Of a stretch of 64,000 nt of DNA, positions 47,401-58,600 are shown one piece after another. The position numbers were made by a program, and so were the translations under genes. This DNA comes from Onthophagus taurus (Eukaryota; Arthropoda; Insecta; Coleoptera; Scarabaeidae). Under the pieces are notes generated by a model that was not told where the DNA came from, ran no database searches, and was given only the letters and a program-made list of their open reading frames with translations. The DNA lies in NCBI RefSeq assembly GCF_036711975.1, contig NC_091967.1, forward strand, positions 7,378,001-7,442,000, read 5' to 3'. The first letter of the stretch is position 1. The number at the start of each line of letters is the position of its first letter.

Positions 47401-50400
47401 TGCTTGCCAATGTTAATGTGGACGAATAGTCACTGATTAAGTAGACTACGGTTAATGTTCCCATAACGGATATCATTAGAATCACGACGATTTCTTCAAA
47501 ACTAAAGAAGTCAACTACACCGCCAGTTCCTGACATTATTAACATGGCAGTCATTACAGCTGATGTAAATTGATCTTCCGTTTTATTTCCAAGGGCCATT
47601 GTTGGATAACAAGGTCTAAAAAGTTAATGAATCAAATAAATAATAACTAATTAAGGAAATAACTTACTCTTCAAAACATAACACTACATAGTACATACAA
47701 CCAAACATATAGGCAAAATAAAGAAGATAAAGAACATATTTAACTAATCGAACGTAACTGACGTTCAATCGAAAATTGTACTCTAATTTTATCATGAAAA
47801 CAACCAATCTATACACTTTAACCAATTTATGAACAGATATTAACGTCAACATTCGTTCATTTTGTGTTATTCCACAAGCGGCGACCAACGAACTTATCGG
47901 AAAAATTGCCAATAAATCTAATAGAAACGAAAACGTTGCTAATCGTTGCAAAATTATTTCAATTACAGTTGTGTAAATTCCTAAAAAAGAAATGAATTTC
48001 GTTTAATATTAATTTATTTGTTTTATTATCAACCTTCTTCAGTTTCGACAGAAGTAAACATTTTCAAAACGAAATCGACCAAATAAATAGTATCCCCGAA
48101 AATGCGATAAATTGATCCGTATCCGCTTGAAAAACGACGATAATAAGCGATCTCCAAGGGATAACCAACACATTCAGTCGCTATTATTATGATTATTATC
48201 ATTTCCCAAACACTCCAAAATGCAGATTGACTGTTTAATATCCACGGCCAGCTCGTATTTAAAAATATTCCATCGGAGAAAACGTTACTACTCTATAAAA
48301 TTAATTTCAATTATTTAAAGTTACTAAAATATTTTCGTTTAAACATGATTTTTATATCTTTAGAAAAGTCAAAAAGATTTTGTCAAAAGGAATTGTAATA
48401 TTAGATAATTGTCTTTGTCCGCTCATTCGCTTTTCTTCTCCATAGTTTGAGTTCTTTGAAGAAGACATCTTTTATAGCAGATTCATCAATCATGGTGACA
48501 ATTTACGTTATCTACACCAAACGGTACAATAAGTTGTTTTGTGATCGATTGAGACTTCTTGCATTTCGCCCAAGCTTTGTTTTTGGTATTGATGCACTTT
48601 TAAAACCACTGGTTCAAGACATAGTTTCTTTATCCGAACAACGTTTGTTACTATTCAAAAATCGATCAAAGGCAGAAGACCCAAAAGTCACAAAACAGCA
48701 ACAGAAAACTGCCGCGAAGGATCCACGGTTCTAATTTTCTATGACAACATACGAGTGATTCAGAATCAAAGTTGAATATCATCAATCTACTGCCAAAACC
48801 ATGACAGCAAAGGTATCACAAGGATCATAGACGATATCTAAAACTGGCTCCTGCAGCCTCTGCGGAAGTTGGAGTTGTAGTATCGGACCTGGAGGACCAT
48901 CTGGGCAAGGCGGTTGAAAAAATTTTGTAATACACTTACAGACATGACATCTATACAACATTATTATATTTTGCTCAATTTGTGAAAATGTCTTACCCTA
49001 CTTAAAACATAGACATCTGATAGCTTTCTTTGATAACTCATCGTATAAATTTTCGTGTAATCTAATAACCTAACATCATCTTCATTTTGTAACGTTGTTT
49101 TTATCTTTTGCAACGGCGTATCTCCTTCGTAAGCCTCTCGTTTTTCTTGAATCGTTCGTCTAGCAAAATCTATTAAGCTCTAAAAAAATAATTTAAAAAA
49201 AAAGTGATTAAAACATTTTTTGATTTCTTACTTGACTATTGTGATGAAAAATTGCCGATTGTTTCATTTGCCTAAAATGAACCATTTCCATCCACATTTT
49301 CGCTTTGCCCAAAATAAAAATGGTGCAATAAGTGGCCGCGATAACTTTGGTCGAATTCTTAATGCCATAAATCAAATTAATTTCTCCCAAACAAGTCCCG
49401 ACGCCCAACGTAATTAAAGAGCTTTCCCCGTCAACCACCGACAATAAATGTACTGATCCTTTTGCGATATACATCATACAATCTCTTGGATTTTCAACGT
49501 CTGCGATCACTTCATCTGGTACGCACATTTTCGTCGTCATACGACACGCAACTGAGCGCTTAAATCCATCCTCTAAATTCGAAAATAAATGCGATTGACT
49601 TAAAGTAAACCAATATTTATCTAAAAGGCAAATTTGCCGAAACGCCAACGGTAAGGAATCGAACAGTTTCGACTGGTTAATAGCGTCTTCTTGTCGCCAA
49701 TAATGAATGTAATAATCCAGCATTTTATTTATAAAAGACTTCGAGATATTGTGCGATCTCATATTGCTTACGATCATTTTAAACTTATCGGTAAACTGCG
49801 TTTGACGAACATAATTGTTGCAACAAACGTTTGTAAATGTGCCAATAACCACGCCGTTTAAGTAATATAAACTTATACTCATAAAAATTATTAACGTAAC
49901 TTTTTCGGCTTCATTTTGTTCCGTTGAACCACTTCCTAAGGCTACACATGTTACTCCTCCGATTACATGTAACATACTTAAAATGTACAATTGAAAAGCA
50001 CTTGGTTCATATTGGTTTACTACAGCTTGAAGATACGAATCTTTATCAACCCAAGTTAATGTTTTTTTATTTTTACATTTCTAAAAGAAAAAGGAAATGG
50101 ATTGTTGCTTTTAAAATAATACTATGAAATACTTACATAACAGCCTAAATAAAACCAGAAACAAGAAAATGCATGGAAAATAAATGCAAATACTAATGAA
50201 TGTTTTAAAGCTAAATTACACATTGTATTGCTGCCAGCGTTTGAAGAAACAGTTTCTAAATAATAAAAATTATAGAAATATTAATAGTTGGTAATAAAAG
50301 CTTACGAAAATAATAATAAATCCTGTAATGTCTCGCCAATAGAAAAGCAATTTCAATCAATCTTAAATAAAATATACTCCTTAGTGGTTTTATTAGACCC

Positions 50401-50989
50401 ATTGGGATTGCAGATAAAGATAAAACATCACAAATCATAAAAACTATAAAATGATTCTTAAATTATTAGATTAAATTGGATTTATTTTTTTAACTTACAA
50501 ACTGGCCTAGGTTTATAAACAGCCCTCAATCGAATTTCTTTCCAACGCAAATGCACATAAGCACCCAATATATCAATAATAACAAGCGTATTACATACCA
50601 ATTTAATCCAAAGAACAATAACTTTATCTTCAAAGTTTTTATCAAACGAAACATTATATGTAACTATCCAAAATAGAGCGAAACTAGCACTCGAACAGAA
50701 ATACAACCATGTAGGAGTAAATGTAAAAAAAGTCATTGAATCATAAAGTTGTTCATCCGATAAAAGTTGTTCATAAGATTTCTACAAAAAAAGATAAATA
50801 AATATAGAGTTGATTTTGTGATATGGTTAATTTTACTTCACTTCCTAGGGTTCGAATATTATTACTAAACATTATTGATTCAATATTATCTTTTTTTAAT
50901 TCGTCCGCATCTATCACATCGGTGTATTCTATATTGCTTTTTATAATAAAATCAGGACGAATTTGTTGTAACTTTTCAGATGTATTCAT
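42805..50989 (-). CDS. Four-repeat cyclic-nucleotide-gated-type channel (CNGK/tetraKCNG-like), about 2,029 aa
   Basis: Twenty exons: 50989-50837, 50781-50499, 50443-50306, 50255-50137, 50080-49232, 49179-48997, 48292-48034, 47980-47668, 47615-47171, 47117-46761, 46314-45980, 45927-45649, 45595-45441, 45389-45100, 45042-44716, 44665-44497, 44441-43992, 43941-43764, 43713-43085, 42981-42805. Each of four repeats has S1-S4 with a basic S4, a pore loop, S6, a C-linker and a cyclic-nucleotide-binding-type domain. Approximate spans are I 1-575, II 576-1033, III 1034-1552, IV 1553-2029. All three repeat-to-repeat junctions splice in phase 0, so one mRNA is expected. The architecture matches CNGK, a pseudotetrameric K+ channel of sea urchin and fish sperm. 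The filters are non-canonical in every repeat. One internal junction (45100 to 45042) does not join in frame with a GT donor. A plasma-membrane channel is inferred; ion selectivity and ligand are unknown. Confidence 0.85.
44497..46314 (-). other. Channel repeat III
   Basis: S1 begins MNVLRYILLRRTIMPYG. The S4 VQAFVRLNRVLQIYRL is strongly basic. The pore near 45301-45315 reads TTAQQLSFGNVIP, closest of the four to the EAG-type GFGN filter but with Ser for the first Gly. The binding domain contains FGNIDDIETSRSMVMII and is the only one with an Arg near the phosphate-cassette position. The exon 14/15 junction inside this repeat does not fit the GT-AG rule in frame. Confidence 0.75.
46415..46735. 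repeat. Minisatellite of hairpin-forming units in a channel intron
   Basis: At least five spaced copies of gccaacttgttggcagcat, itself a short palindrome (gccaac / gttggc), alternate with two spacer types: ggaagtttataactttccct, and the ctacatcgtagagcct type. A higher-order period of about 155 bp is suggested. It lies entirely in the intron between channel exons 10 and 11, where repeat II joins repeat III. Confidence 0.75.
46761..48292 (-). other. Channel repeat II
   Basis: S1 begins WPWILNSQSAFWSVWEMI. The S4-like helix reads VHKLVKVYRLVVFMIKL, with lysine and arginine spacing. The pore near 47518-47533 reads IMSGTGGVV. The binding domain reads KEYVTYAGEV ... GNFCDIETLLAV; Gly-Glu is lost and no phosphate-cassette Arg is seen, so it is probably unable to bind nucleotide. 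An internal exon (47117) restores HLNYHIIKRLAMSC in frame. Confidence 0.8.
48293..48996. other. Long channel intron with an unexplained insert
   Basis: Most introns of this gene are about 50 bp; this one is 704 bp. It is GC-richer between about 48440 and 48930. It has an open frame on the plus strand (48447-48734) and a further in-frame stretch near 48880-48930 (VVVSDLEDHLGKAVEKIL) in another register. Neither matches a family I recognise. It may be a decayed insertion. Confidence 0.4.
49000..50989 (-). other. Channel repeat I
   Basis: Starts MNTSEKLQQIRPD with no signal peptide. Membrane part: TFFTFTPTWLYF (S1), an S4 with FYLRLIEIAFLLARHYRIYY, and a pore near 49930-49945 reading CVALGSGS. 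The C-linker contains HNISKSFINKML and HYWRQED. In the nucleotide-binding domain CLGEINL keeps the Gly-Glu pair, but the phosphate-cassette Arg is not found (IKNSTKVIA). This is the most complete binding fold of the four apart from that Arg. Confidence 0.8.
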
Positions 50990-52326
50990 TTCGTTGAATT
51001 TAAACTTTCTCTTATGACAGTCTTTGTTTATTATTTAGATGTATCCAAAGAGAACTAAACAAATCAAGTTTTTTTTCATGATTTTTGACAATGTTGTATT
51101 CATTTAAGATTGTAATTTCAAGGAAGCCAAGGAATATCTGGACTTATCAAATATAAAATAAGAAACAGTTCCTTTGTAAAAGAATGTAGCGATAGTTTTG
51201 GTAATTAAAGTAAAGATTAAATTTTCTTTTAATTTTAATTCTTTGATCAAGTCAATAACTGCATGACAAATTTCAATTTGTTGCATACGCATTACACACC
51301 CACATGTCAATGTAAGAGCTGCTCTTTACAAGAATATGGACAGAAAATAATGGACAGATAAATGGTTGATTTTCCAACCTCTACAAATATTATTATATAG
51401 TTTGATACAATTTTTAATCATTTCTCTTATCAGCCTCGACCACTTTATCATCAATATCTGTGTAATACTGTTTGTGTCCTAAAAAAAGTGTTCTAAATCC
51501 AACATCTAAGCCTTTTTCGGAGGCGAAACTTGTGAGTTTCAATAATCAATAAATTTAAGTAAATAACGTTTTAAAAAGAATGTATTTTATAACTAAATTG
51601 TAGTATTTTCTATTTATAACCTCAATTCATCTCTCAAAAAAAGCTGTTTTTACATTGATTATTATGTGGTGCCATCTCTAAGAACTTGTACAAATTTAAT
51701 AGTAATACAATAATAATTAATAAATCATTAAAAATCAGATTCAATTTTATCATTTCATTTTCTTAACATTCCTGAAATTTTCATTTAAATCTTTTAATCG
51801 TTTTAAGATAAAATTTCATTTATCACTTTTAATTCAATTACAATTTATTATGTGTCGCCATCTATTGTCGCTGATACCAACTTAATACTGTAAATTTTCG
51901 AAATTGGCCATTTTTTTAATTTTCCTTTTTATTTCGCATATAATTGCCCGATAATATTTTTAAATCAATTTGATAAATGTTCAGTGTTTACCCACCTTTA
52001 AGAATTCATTTCGAAATATAAACAAACCGGTTTATCCTTTAACAAATAAAACATAGCATACACACCTCCGCGAAAGGCCAACATTCCCCCTCCATTCATC
52101 GTTCCACCAAATTGAGAAAGTATTTGAAGTATTCACGTTGTTCTTATCAAAAAACTTCGCTATTGGTCTTCACCATCATCACATCAGCAGCAATAGCAAC
52201 CCCCTCCATTCTTTTATAATCCTTAAAAAACGCAACTGTCCAGGTCATCCCATTTCCAATTCGCACAGTTGAAAAGGTTTTCTGAGGTTAAGTGTCTTCC
52301 GGTTGTTGTACTTAATCAAAAAAATA
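50990..52326. promoter_or_regulatory. Divergent region between the channel and FAHD2-like genes
   Basis: About 1.3 kb separates the two start codons. The FAHD2 side (52080-52300) is richer in C and is the likely promoter and leader. The gccatct motif occurs at 51671 and 51857. A 68-codon minus-strand frame at 51104-51310 has no recognisable domain. Confidence 0.45.
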
Positions 52327-54459
52327 ATGGCTTTAAGAAGTATCTTCGTTAAAAATAAATCGGCACTAAATGAATTACTGTGGATTTCGTGTAAAACGAA
52401 GGAACTCCAGGCTAGATGTTTTAGTGTTTCAGGTGTGAAAAAGATGCGTTTTGTACAATTTCAGTTGAAATCTGGCGGCCCGAGACATGTTGGGGCACAA
52501 TTGAGCATCGATGGAGATATTATCGATATAAGTGCCGTTGATTCTTCCGTGCCAAATTCTTTATTGAAGTGTTTGCGAGATGGAAATGGAATCATTGAGA
52601 AAGCTAAAAGGTATGAAACAAAATTAAATAAAAAATTGAATAAAAAACTGTTGAAACGATTGACGTGCTAGATTTAAAAATAAATTGATTTTCGGTTTGA
52701 AAATTTATGCGAACTTGGGTGTGTTTATTCAATTCTATTTAAGTGTTAACACGCAAACCACGAGCCTCATTTTTTTATTACATAATGTTATTTATAAATT
52801 CTTAGAACACTTCAGGGATTGCTATAAATGATTTTTAATAATAATAAATGGTTTTTGTACAAAATAAATAAAATTTGTTATTAATAAACACATAATTTAT
52901 AAATATATGATTTAATGGTTTAAAAATACTTTATGTACTTTATTATTGTGAATGTGAAAGTAAAGGTGGTAAAATAACATAACCTGCTTTATAAAGATCC
53001 AACCAGTTTGTTCAGGGCAGGATTGAATTAAATTTTAACGTTGGCTATATTGAAAATACATTTATTTATATTAAGATCAATGACCTTGATATCAAATACA
53101 AATTTACAGGAGTTAACCAAAAAGTCAATTAGAGCGGATATTTATTTATAGAAAACCCGGCTAGATAAGAAATCTGGGATTTTAGATTAGATACACAGAT
53201 TTCCCATGATTAAAAAGGTTAATCATTTTTGTTATAATTATTAAAATGTAATAAAAAAGTAGTTAAAAAATGAAAAAATTCCGCATACTAATAAAAATGT
53301 TTGAGATAAAATGATTAAGAGGAATCTTTACAAAAATAAACCTTATCAACATTTTTTTTTCCATTAATGCACATTACACAATTTTAATAATTAATCTCAC
53401 CGTTTCACCTTGTGATAAATAATTTGAGTTGATAAAACAATCAACATATTTATTATTACATGTTAACATTAAATCTTTATCAATCAATTATTTAAAAAGT
53501 TTTATTGAGATATAATCTATATTTATTAAAAAAAGATTTTAAAAAAATTACTGTTAAGTTAGGTTATGTTTTAAACGTCAAAAAGTTAACCTATTCGTCA
53601 AAATAGTTCAAAATCACCTGTCAATGTCAAAATTAAAATAATTTTTATTTTTAAGAATCGTTGCTGAGGGAAAATCGTTAGTACCACTTTCCGAAGTAAA
53701 CCTACTTCCCCCGATAACAAATCCGGATAAAATCATTTGCGTAGGTTTAAATTATAGTGGACACTGCGATGAACAAAAATTACCTTACCCAAAAGAACCA
53801 ATTATTTTTAGCAAGTATTCTTCAACGATAATAGGGCCCCACGATGCTATTAAGCTACCGAAAATTAGTAATGTACGTTATTATTTTGTTTTTAAATAGA
53901 GTTATAAAAAGATTTTTTTTAGTAGAGCGTCGATTGGGAAGTTGAATTAGCGGTGGTTATTGGTAAAACGGCTAAAAATATCCGACAGGATCAATCGCAG
54001 GATCATATTTTTGGATATACAATTGCTCAAGATATTTCGGCAAGGGATTGGCAAAAAGGTAGAAATGGTGGGCAATTTTTGTTGGGAAAATCAATGGATA
54101 CGTTTTGTCCAATTGGACCAGTTGTTGTTACAAAGAATAAAATAAACGCACAAAACTTGAATATTAAGAGTTGGGTAAATGGTGTTCAAAAACAATCGGG
54201 AAATACTAATGAAATGATTTTTAAAATTGATTTCTTGGTAGCGTACTTATCTGAGTATGTTTTAATATGAATATTTTTCATAATTTCTTAATTATTTTTT
54301 TTTTATAGGTTTATGACTTTATATCCAGGAGATTTAATACTTACTGGAACTCCAAGTGGTGTTGGTATGCACAGAAAACCAGCTGAATTCTTAAAAGCTG
54401 GAGATTTGTTAGAAAGTGAAATTGAGGGAATTGGAAAAATTGCTAATATTGTTGAATGA
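52327..54459 (+). CDS. Fumarylacetoacetate hydrolase domain-containing protein (FAHD2-like), 326 aa
   Basis: Exons 52327-52610, 53656-53872, 53926-54254 and 54309-54459 join in phase to 326 codons plus stop. The FAH fold is clear: [34 protein letters not shown] (acidic metal ligands), [31 protein letters not shown] and TGTPSGVG. Related enzymes cleave or decarboxylate small oxo-acids with a divalent metal. The N-terminus before the domain ([12 protein letters not shown], then [12 protein letters not shown]) is basic and Ser-rich, consistent with mitochondrial import. The exact substrate is unknown. At exon 3 the acceptor is the second of two adjacent TAGs, because the first would bring a stop into frame. 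The gene converges on mRpL35, with 169 bp between the stop codons. Confidence 0.93.
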
Positions 54460-54628
54460 GCAAATTTTTAATGTTTTTAAAATGAGATATTTTTTTCATA
54501 AACTTTTTCAAACAAATTTGTTTTCTTTTTATTTTGAGGTTAGAATCTTTGACAACCCATAAAAGAACTTATTTAAATCAAATTGTAAACTTTATTAACA
54601 CAAAATCTAACTAATTACTCCAAAAAAG

Positions 54629-55384
54629 TTATGTTTCCTTAGGAAAATAAGGTCTTGGTTTAACATAAGTTGTTCTAAATTCCTCTCTCACATGGTATGG
54701 ATTATAGGGGTCATCAACATAAAACTTTGGTTTCCTCCAAAAACTTCCAACCATTTTATCTAATAACATAGATTGCTGTCCGTTGCAAAGAACATGTTGA
54801 CGAAGCCTTCGTCTCCTTTGCGGAGATTTCTTCCACAACCTTTTATTCCTTCCAGCTTTAGTTCGTATCCATCCACCCCAATCCAAGCGATAAAACCGTT
54901 TTAAAACAGCTTTAACAGCTTTTCTTTTACCTTTTTTAAACGAATATTTTGTCACTGATCTTGTAATATTTTGAGAAATTTCTTGTATTTTTGAATTATT
55001 TAATAAACTCTGTTGAGCGGAACCTTCAGTTATCGAGGTAAATTTTCGCATTTGTGGTATTACAATTCCATTTTTAATTGGAATTAATGGCTTGGATAGA
55101 TATTTTGGGTAAATTCGTAAAACTGAAAATGAAAATTATATTTAGGAAAATTTATTTTTTTAATGTTAATATAACCTAAAAATAAATTAAATTAAACCAA
55201 GATGACTATCTCCATCTTTGTTTAACTTAAAGAAAAGTGGTTGAACGAGATTGGATGTAAGCGCTAATACCAACTTTAAACGAAAAATAACTCACCATCA
55301 ATAACCTAAAAGTTTTAACGAGGAGCAAAAGTCAAATAAATATGTCACGAAAACGTTTTATTATTTACCGTTATTCATTTTCAT
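54629..55384 (-). CDS. mRpL35: Mitochondrial large ribosomal subunit protein bL35m
   Basis: The main exon 55122-54629 encodes a lysine- and arginine-rich protein with KKGKRKAVKAVLKRFYRLDWG, WIRTKAGRNKRLWKKS, QRRRRLRQHVLCN and YVDDPYNPYHVREEFRTTY. This is characteristic of metazoan mRpL35, whose conserved L35 core is extended at the C-terminus. I propose a 16-nt first exon 55384-55369 (MKMNN plus one base), which joins in phase and gives 169 aa. The first exon is much less certain than the rest, because so short a coding exon cannot be verified by eye. A minus-strand AATAAA lies at 54596-54591. The protein is part of the mitochondrial 39S subunit. Confidence 0.88.
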
Positions 55385-55601
55385 GTCATCATAATGCGCT
55401 CACATCAAAATCCTCGTAAGAATTGTCAAAATCAGTGGATCTGAGTTACTCACCTCCAACGAGAGATCGCAACATCACGACCGACCCCTGTTTTTTGTAT
55501 GCACTGAGTTGTGTAGTGGTAGTGGGTTCGGTTTCGCCTGGTGTACTTGCGTTTGAATCGTTTTCCCGGTGTTTCTCCCGTCGTCGTCGCCCCCCGGAAG
55601 G
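55385..55601. promoter_or_regulatory. Short bidirectional promoter, mRpL35 / Mitofilin
   Basis: If the mRpL35 first exon is right, only 217 bp separate the two start codons. The Mitofilin side is GC-rich (tcccgtcgtcgtcgcccccc). Both products are nuclear-encoded mitochondrial proteins, so shared regulation is plausible but is an inference. Confidence 0.5.
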
Positions 55602-58600
55602 ATGTTTAGAATTGTCAGTGCATCGGCGACACGTTTCAATCAAGGGGTAAGCAATCTAGTATCACCAAACAAAATTAAGAACACGAGGTGTCTAAAATCA
55701 AAATTCCCTTTTAAAAATCGTCGACATTAAACCTGTTATGTCATCAACTGACAAATGTTTTTTTTTTGCTCATATTTAATTCACTTTATTACAATTTTTA
55801 TATCATTTTAATCATTTTTTATTAATTTAAAATGCATAAATTTTGTAGAGGTGCAGTAATGGAGGCGCAACATCTAGAATATATAAAAACGTGAGGTGCT
55901 ATAGTAAGGAAAACCAAAGGAGCGAACTATGTCCGCCTCCACCGCCGCCAAAAGGACCCAGCACTGGAATTGGAATGACAATTGGGGTCCTAGCGTTGGC
56001 TGGTGGGGCTGTAATTGGTTACGCAAAGTACGATCCTGATTTTCGTACCATTCTCACCGAGTATGTTCCATTCACCGATGAGGTTATTAAGGTTGTTTTT
56101 CAAGAAGAAAAAACATTCATGGAGTACATCCGGGAAATCTTTGATAGCTTGACTGGGTCTGGCGATGGAGCACATTCTCATCATCAACCGGTTAAAGAAG
56201 TCCCCAAAGATTATCATCGTAAGTATTTAAAAAGAATAAATTTTAGTTTATTAAATGTTACAAAGTTTTAACATAACTAAAAATTCATTAGTAATTACAT
56301 TTACTAATTAACTAACTGGAGTTTTCACATTTCCATTTAGCTCCAAGTCCATTATTTCCTGGCGTCGTAAAAGAAATAAAAGAAGAAGAGGTCAAATACA
56401 ACGAAATACGTTTGGAATCAAAGGATAAAGACACACCTGAACCTCTAATAGAAATAGGTACCTTCAAAATATTTCACACTCTCATTTTACATAACAAAAA
56501 ATCTCAATTTATATTAAAATATTAAACTTAACATTAAATTTTAATTTTTAGTTGATCCAAAACCACCAGAAATGCCACTCCCACCCGATCATCCTAAAAA
56601 CCTTGTTGACATTGAACGGGACATCAACAACGCCGCTTCTCAAGCTGTAAAAGCGTACAACACCGCGATATACGCTTTAAAAAATTATATGATGGACGTG
56701 GACGATTTTGTGGAGAACTCAGTTGACAAAATCGACCCGTCTATTTGGAGTTCGCTTAAAGTAAAAGCAATAGCTAAAGAGGAGGCTATTACAAAGGCGG
56801 AAGATGAAGCCGCTGTGGCAATGAGAAATCTAAAAAAACTAAAAGATTTAATCACTCGCAACGCAAGTTTAACCGAAGACGTTAAAGATCAAGCAATAAG
56901 AAATTTAAATAAAGTGTCTGAGGATATAGCGACGGCCAAACGCGAACTTGAAGCTGAAAAGAAAATGTCGAACATCGCGGATAAATATTGGAACAAGGTT
57001 TCGGATGCTCGGCAAACTTTCGCGGATGAATTGAAAATTTTGTTTCCAAATATGGATTTAAGCCAGAAAAAAATAGGTATCAGTGAGGGCGATTTAGATT
57101 TGTTCATAATTCAAGCGATGTCGAAAGTCATGTTTTATCAAAAAGAATTGTACCGTATGGAAACTTTGGGCGATGAGCGACTGGGAAAAGCTGTCGATGC
57201 AGCTAGAAAAGGAGGACTTGAAGTTTTAACGACAGAACAAGTGTGCAAAGAGATGGATAAATCACGAAGAAAAATTGAAGAGGAATTCCAAAAAAAAGTA
57301 ACTAAAATTTAATATGTCAGGTGCTTACTTTTATTATAATTTTTTTTTTTTTTTCTAGTGTTTAAAATTACGTAAAGATAGCGAACATGAATTACGATTA
57401 CAATTAAAATTACAATCGGAGGCATTCGCGGATCATTTAAACGACGCCGTTAAAACGCGCGAATTAGAATTAGAAAGAAAATTAACAAGAGCTTTTGACG
57501 AACAGTTAACTGAAGAAAGGTGCAAGTTTAAAACGCAAGTGGCTGGAATGATAGGACGGTTACGAGGATTAGATGGAGCAATAAAAGGTATAAGAACATA
57601 ATATACAGTAAAACCTTGATATAACTGTTTACTAGTTTAATACAATATTTAACAATCTAGCGCTGAATAACACCTAAAACTAGAATTAACTCTAAACCAA
57701 GAACTAGAAAGTTTTAGGTTTAGCAGTGCATCTTCAGCTTTAGGTCTAATGTTAGTTCTAGTTTTAGTTCAATAAAAATATACAACACAGCGATATTTAG
57801 TGCTAACTAGCGCTAACTAGCACTGTCACTGGGACTAGCATTAGACCTAAAACTATAAACACTCAGGATTAGCCATAAGTCTCTTAAGATGGCTAAACCT
57901 GAATGTTTCAAGTTCTAGGTCTAGTTTTAGTTCAACAAAAATATACAATATTTCGATATTTAGCGCTAACCAAAGAAATTGTATATATAGAAGCTGCATC
58001 GCCTATGTTTGCTTGTATACCAGTTTGAAGCCAACTCAAGAGCATTTGTTTGGAGACAAAATTGACCTTGGTCCTAGCGATAGTGGCGTGTACGATTTAG
58101 ATGAAATAGGTCAAACTTTATCCAGTGGCGTATCCAAAGAGCATCCAAATTTCATATACAGGGTGGTTCAGTTTCTAATGTTTTTGTATAATGTTTTTTA
58201 TATAAACATAGGGTCGCAACTCTTTTGTTTTCAAGCTATAAGCGATTGAAGTTGAACATTTTACTTGAACATTTACATTTTATTTTTTATTTCTGCTATA
58301 AGTAAACCGCAGAATTTGAAATTGTCTATGTATTTACTACTGGTTAAGACTTATTTTCAACCATACCTTCACTACCCCTTTGATTTTTGTATAAGAACTT
58401 TTTAACGCCATGGAATACTAACTTTTAAAGCTCATTCTTTATTGCTACTTTTATCTCTTAATTTTTTTCTTAAAGTCAATAGTGATCAGTGTTATCACGT
58501 AAAAAAATAAAATATGTTACAGTGTACGGCAAAGCGCTGCTACTTAAAAAAAAAACATTTGTTTATAGCTGATTATGGAAGTTGTGCACTTACTAGGATC

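Noticed and set aside
49220-49417. 65-codon plus-strand frame in channel exon 5
   Set aside because: Shadow of the binding-domain coding sequence on the minus strand.
42805-50989. Four or more separate tandem channel genes
   Set aside because: Each repeat-to-repeat junction splices in phase 0 with good donors and acceptors, and no start codon with leader or polyadenylation site was seen between repeats. It remains the main alternative.
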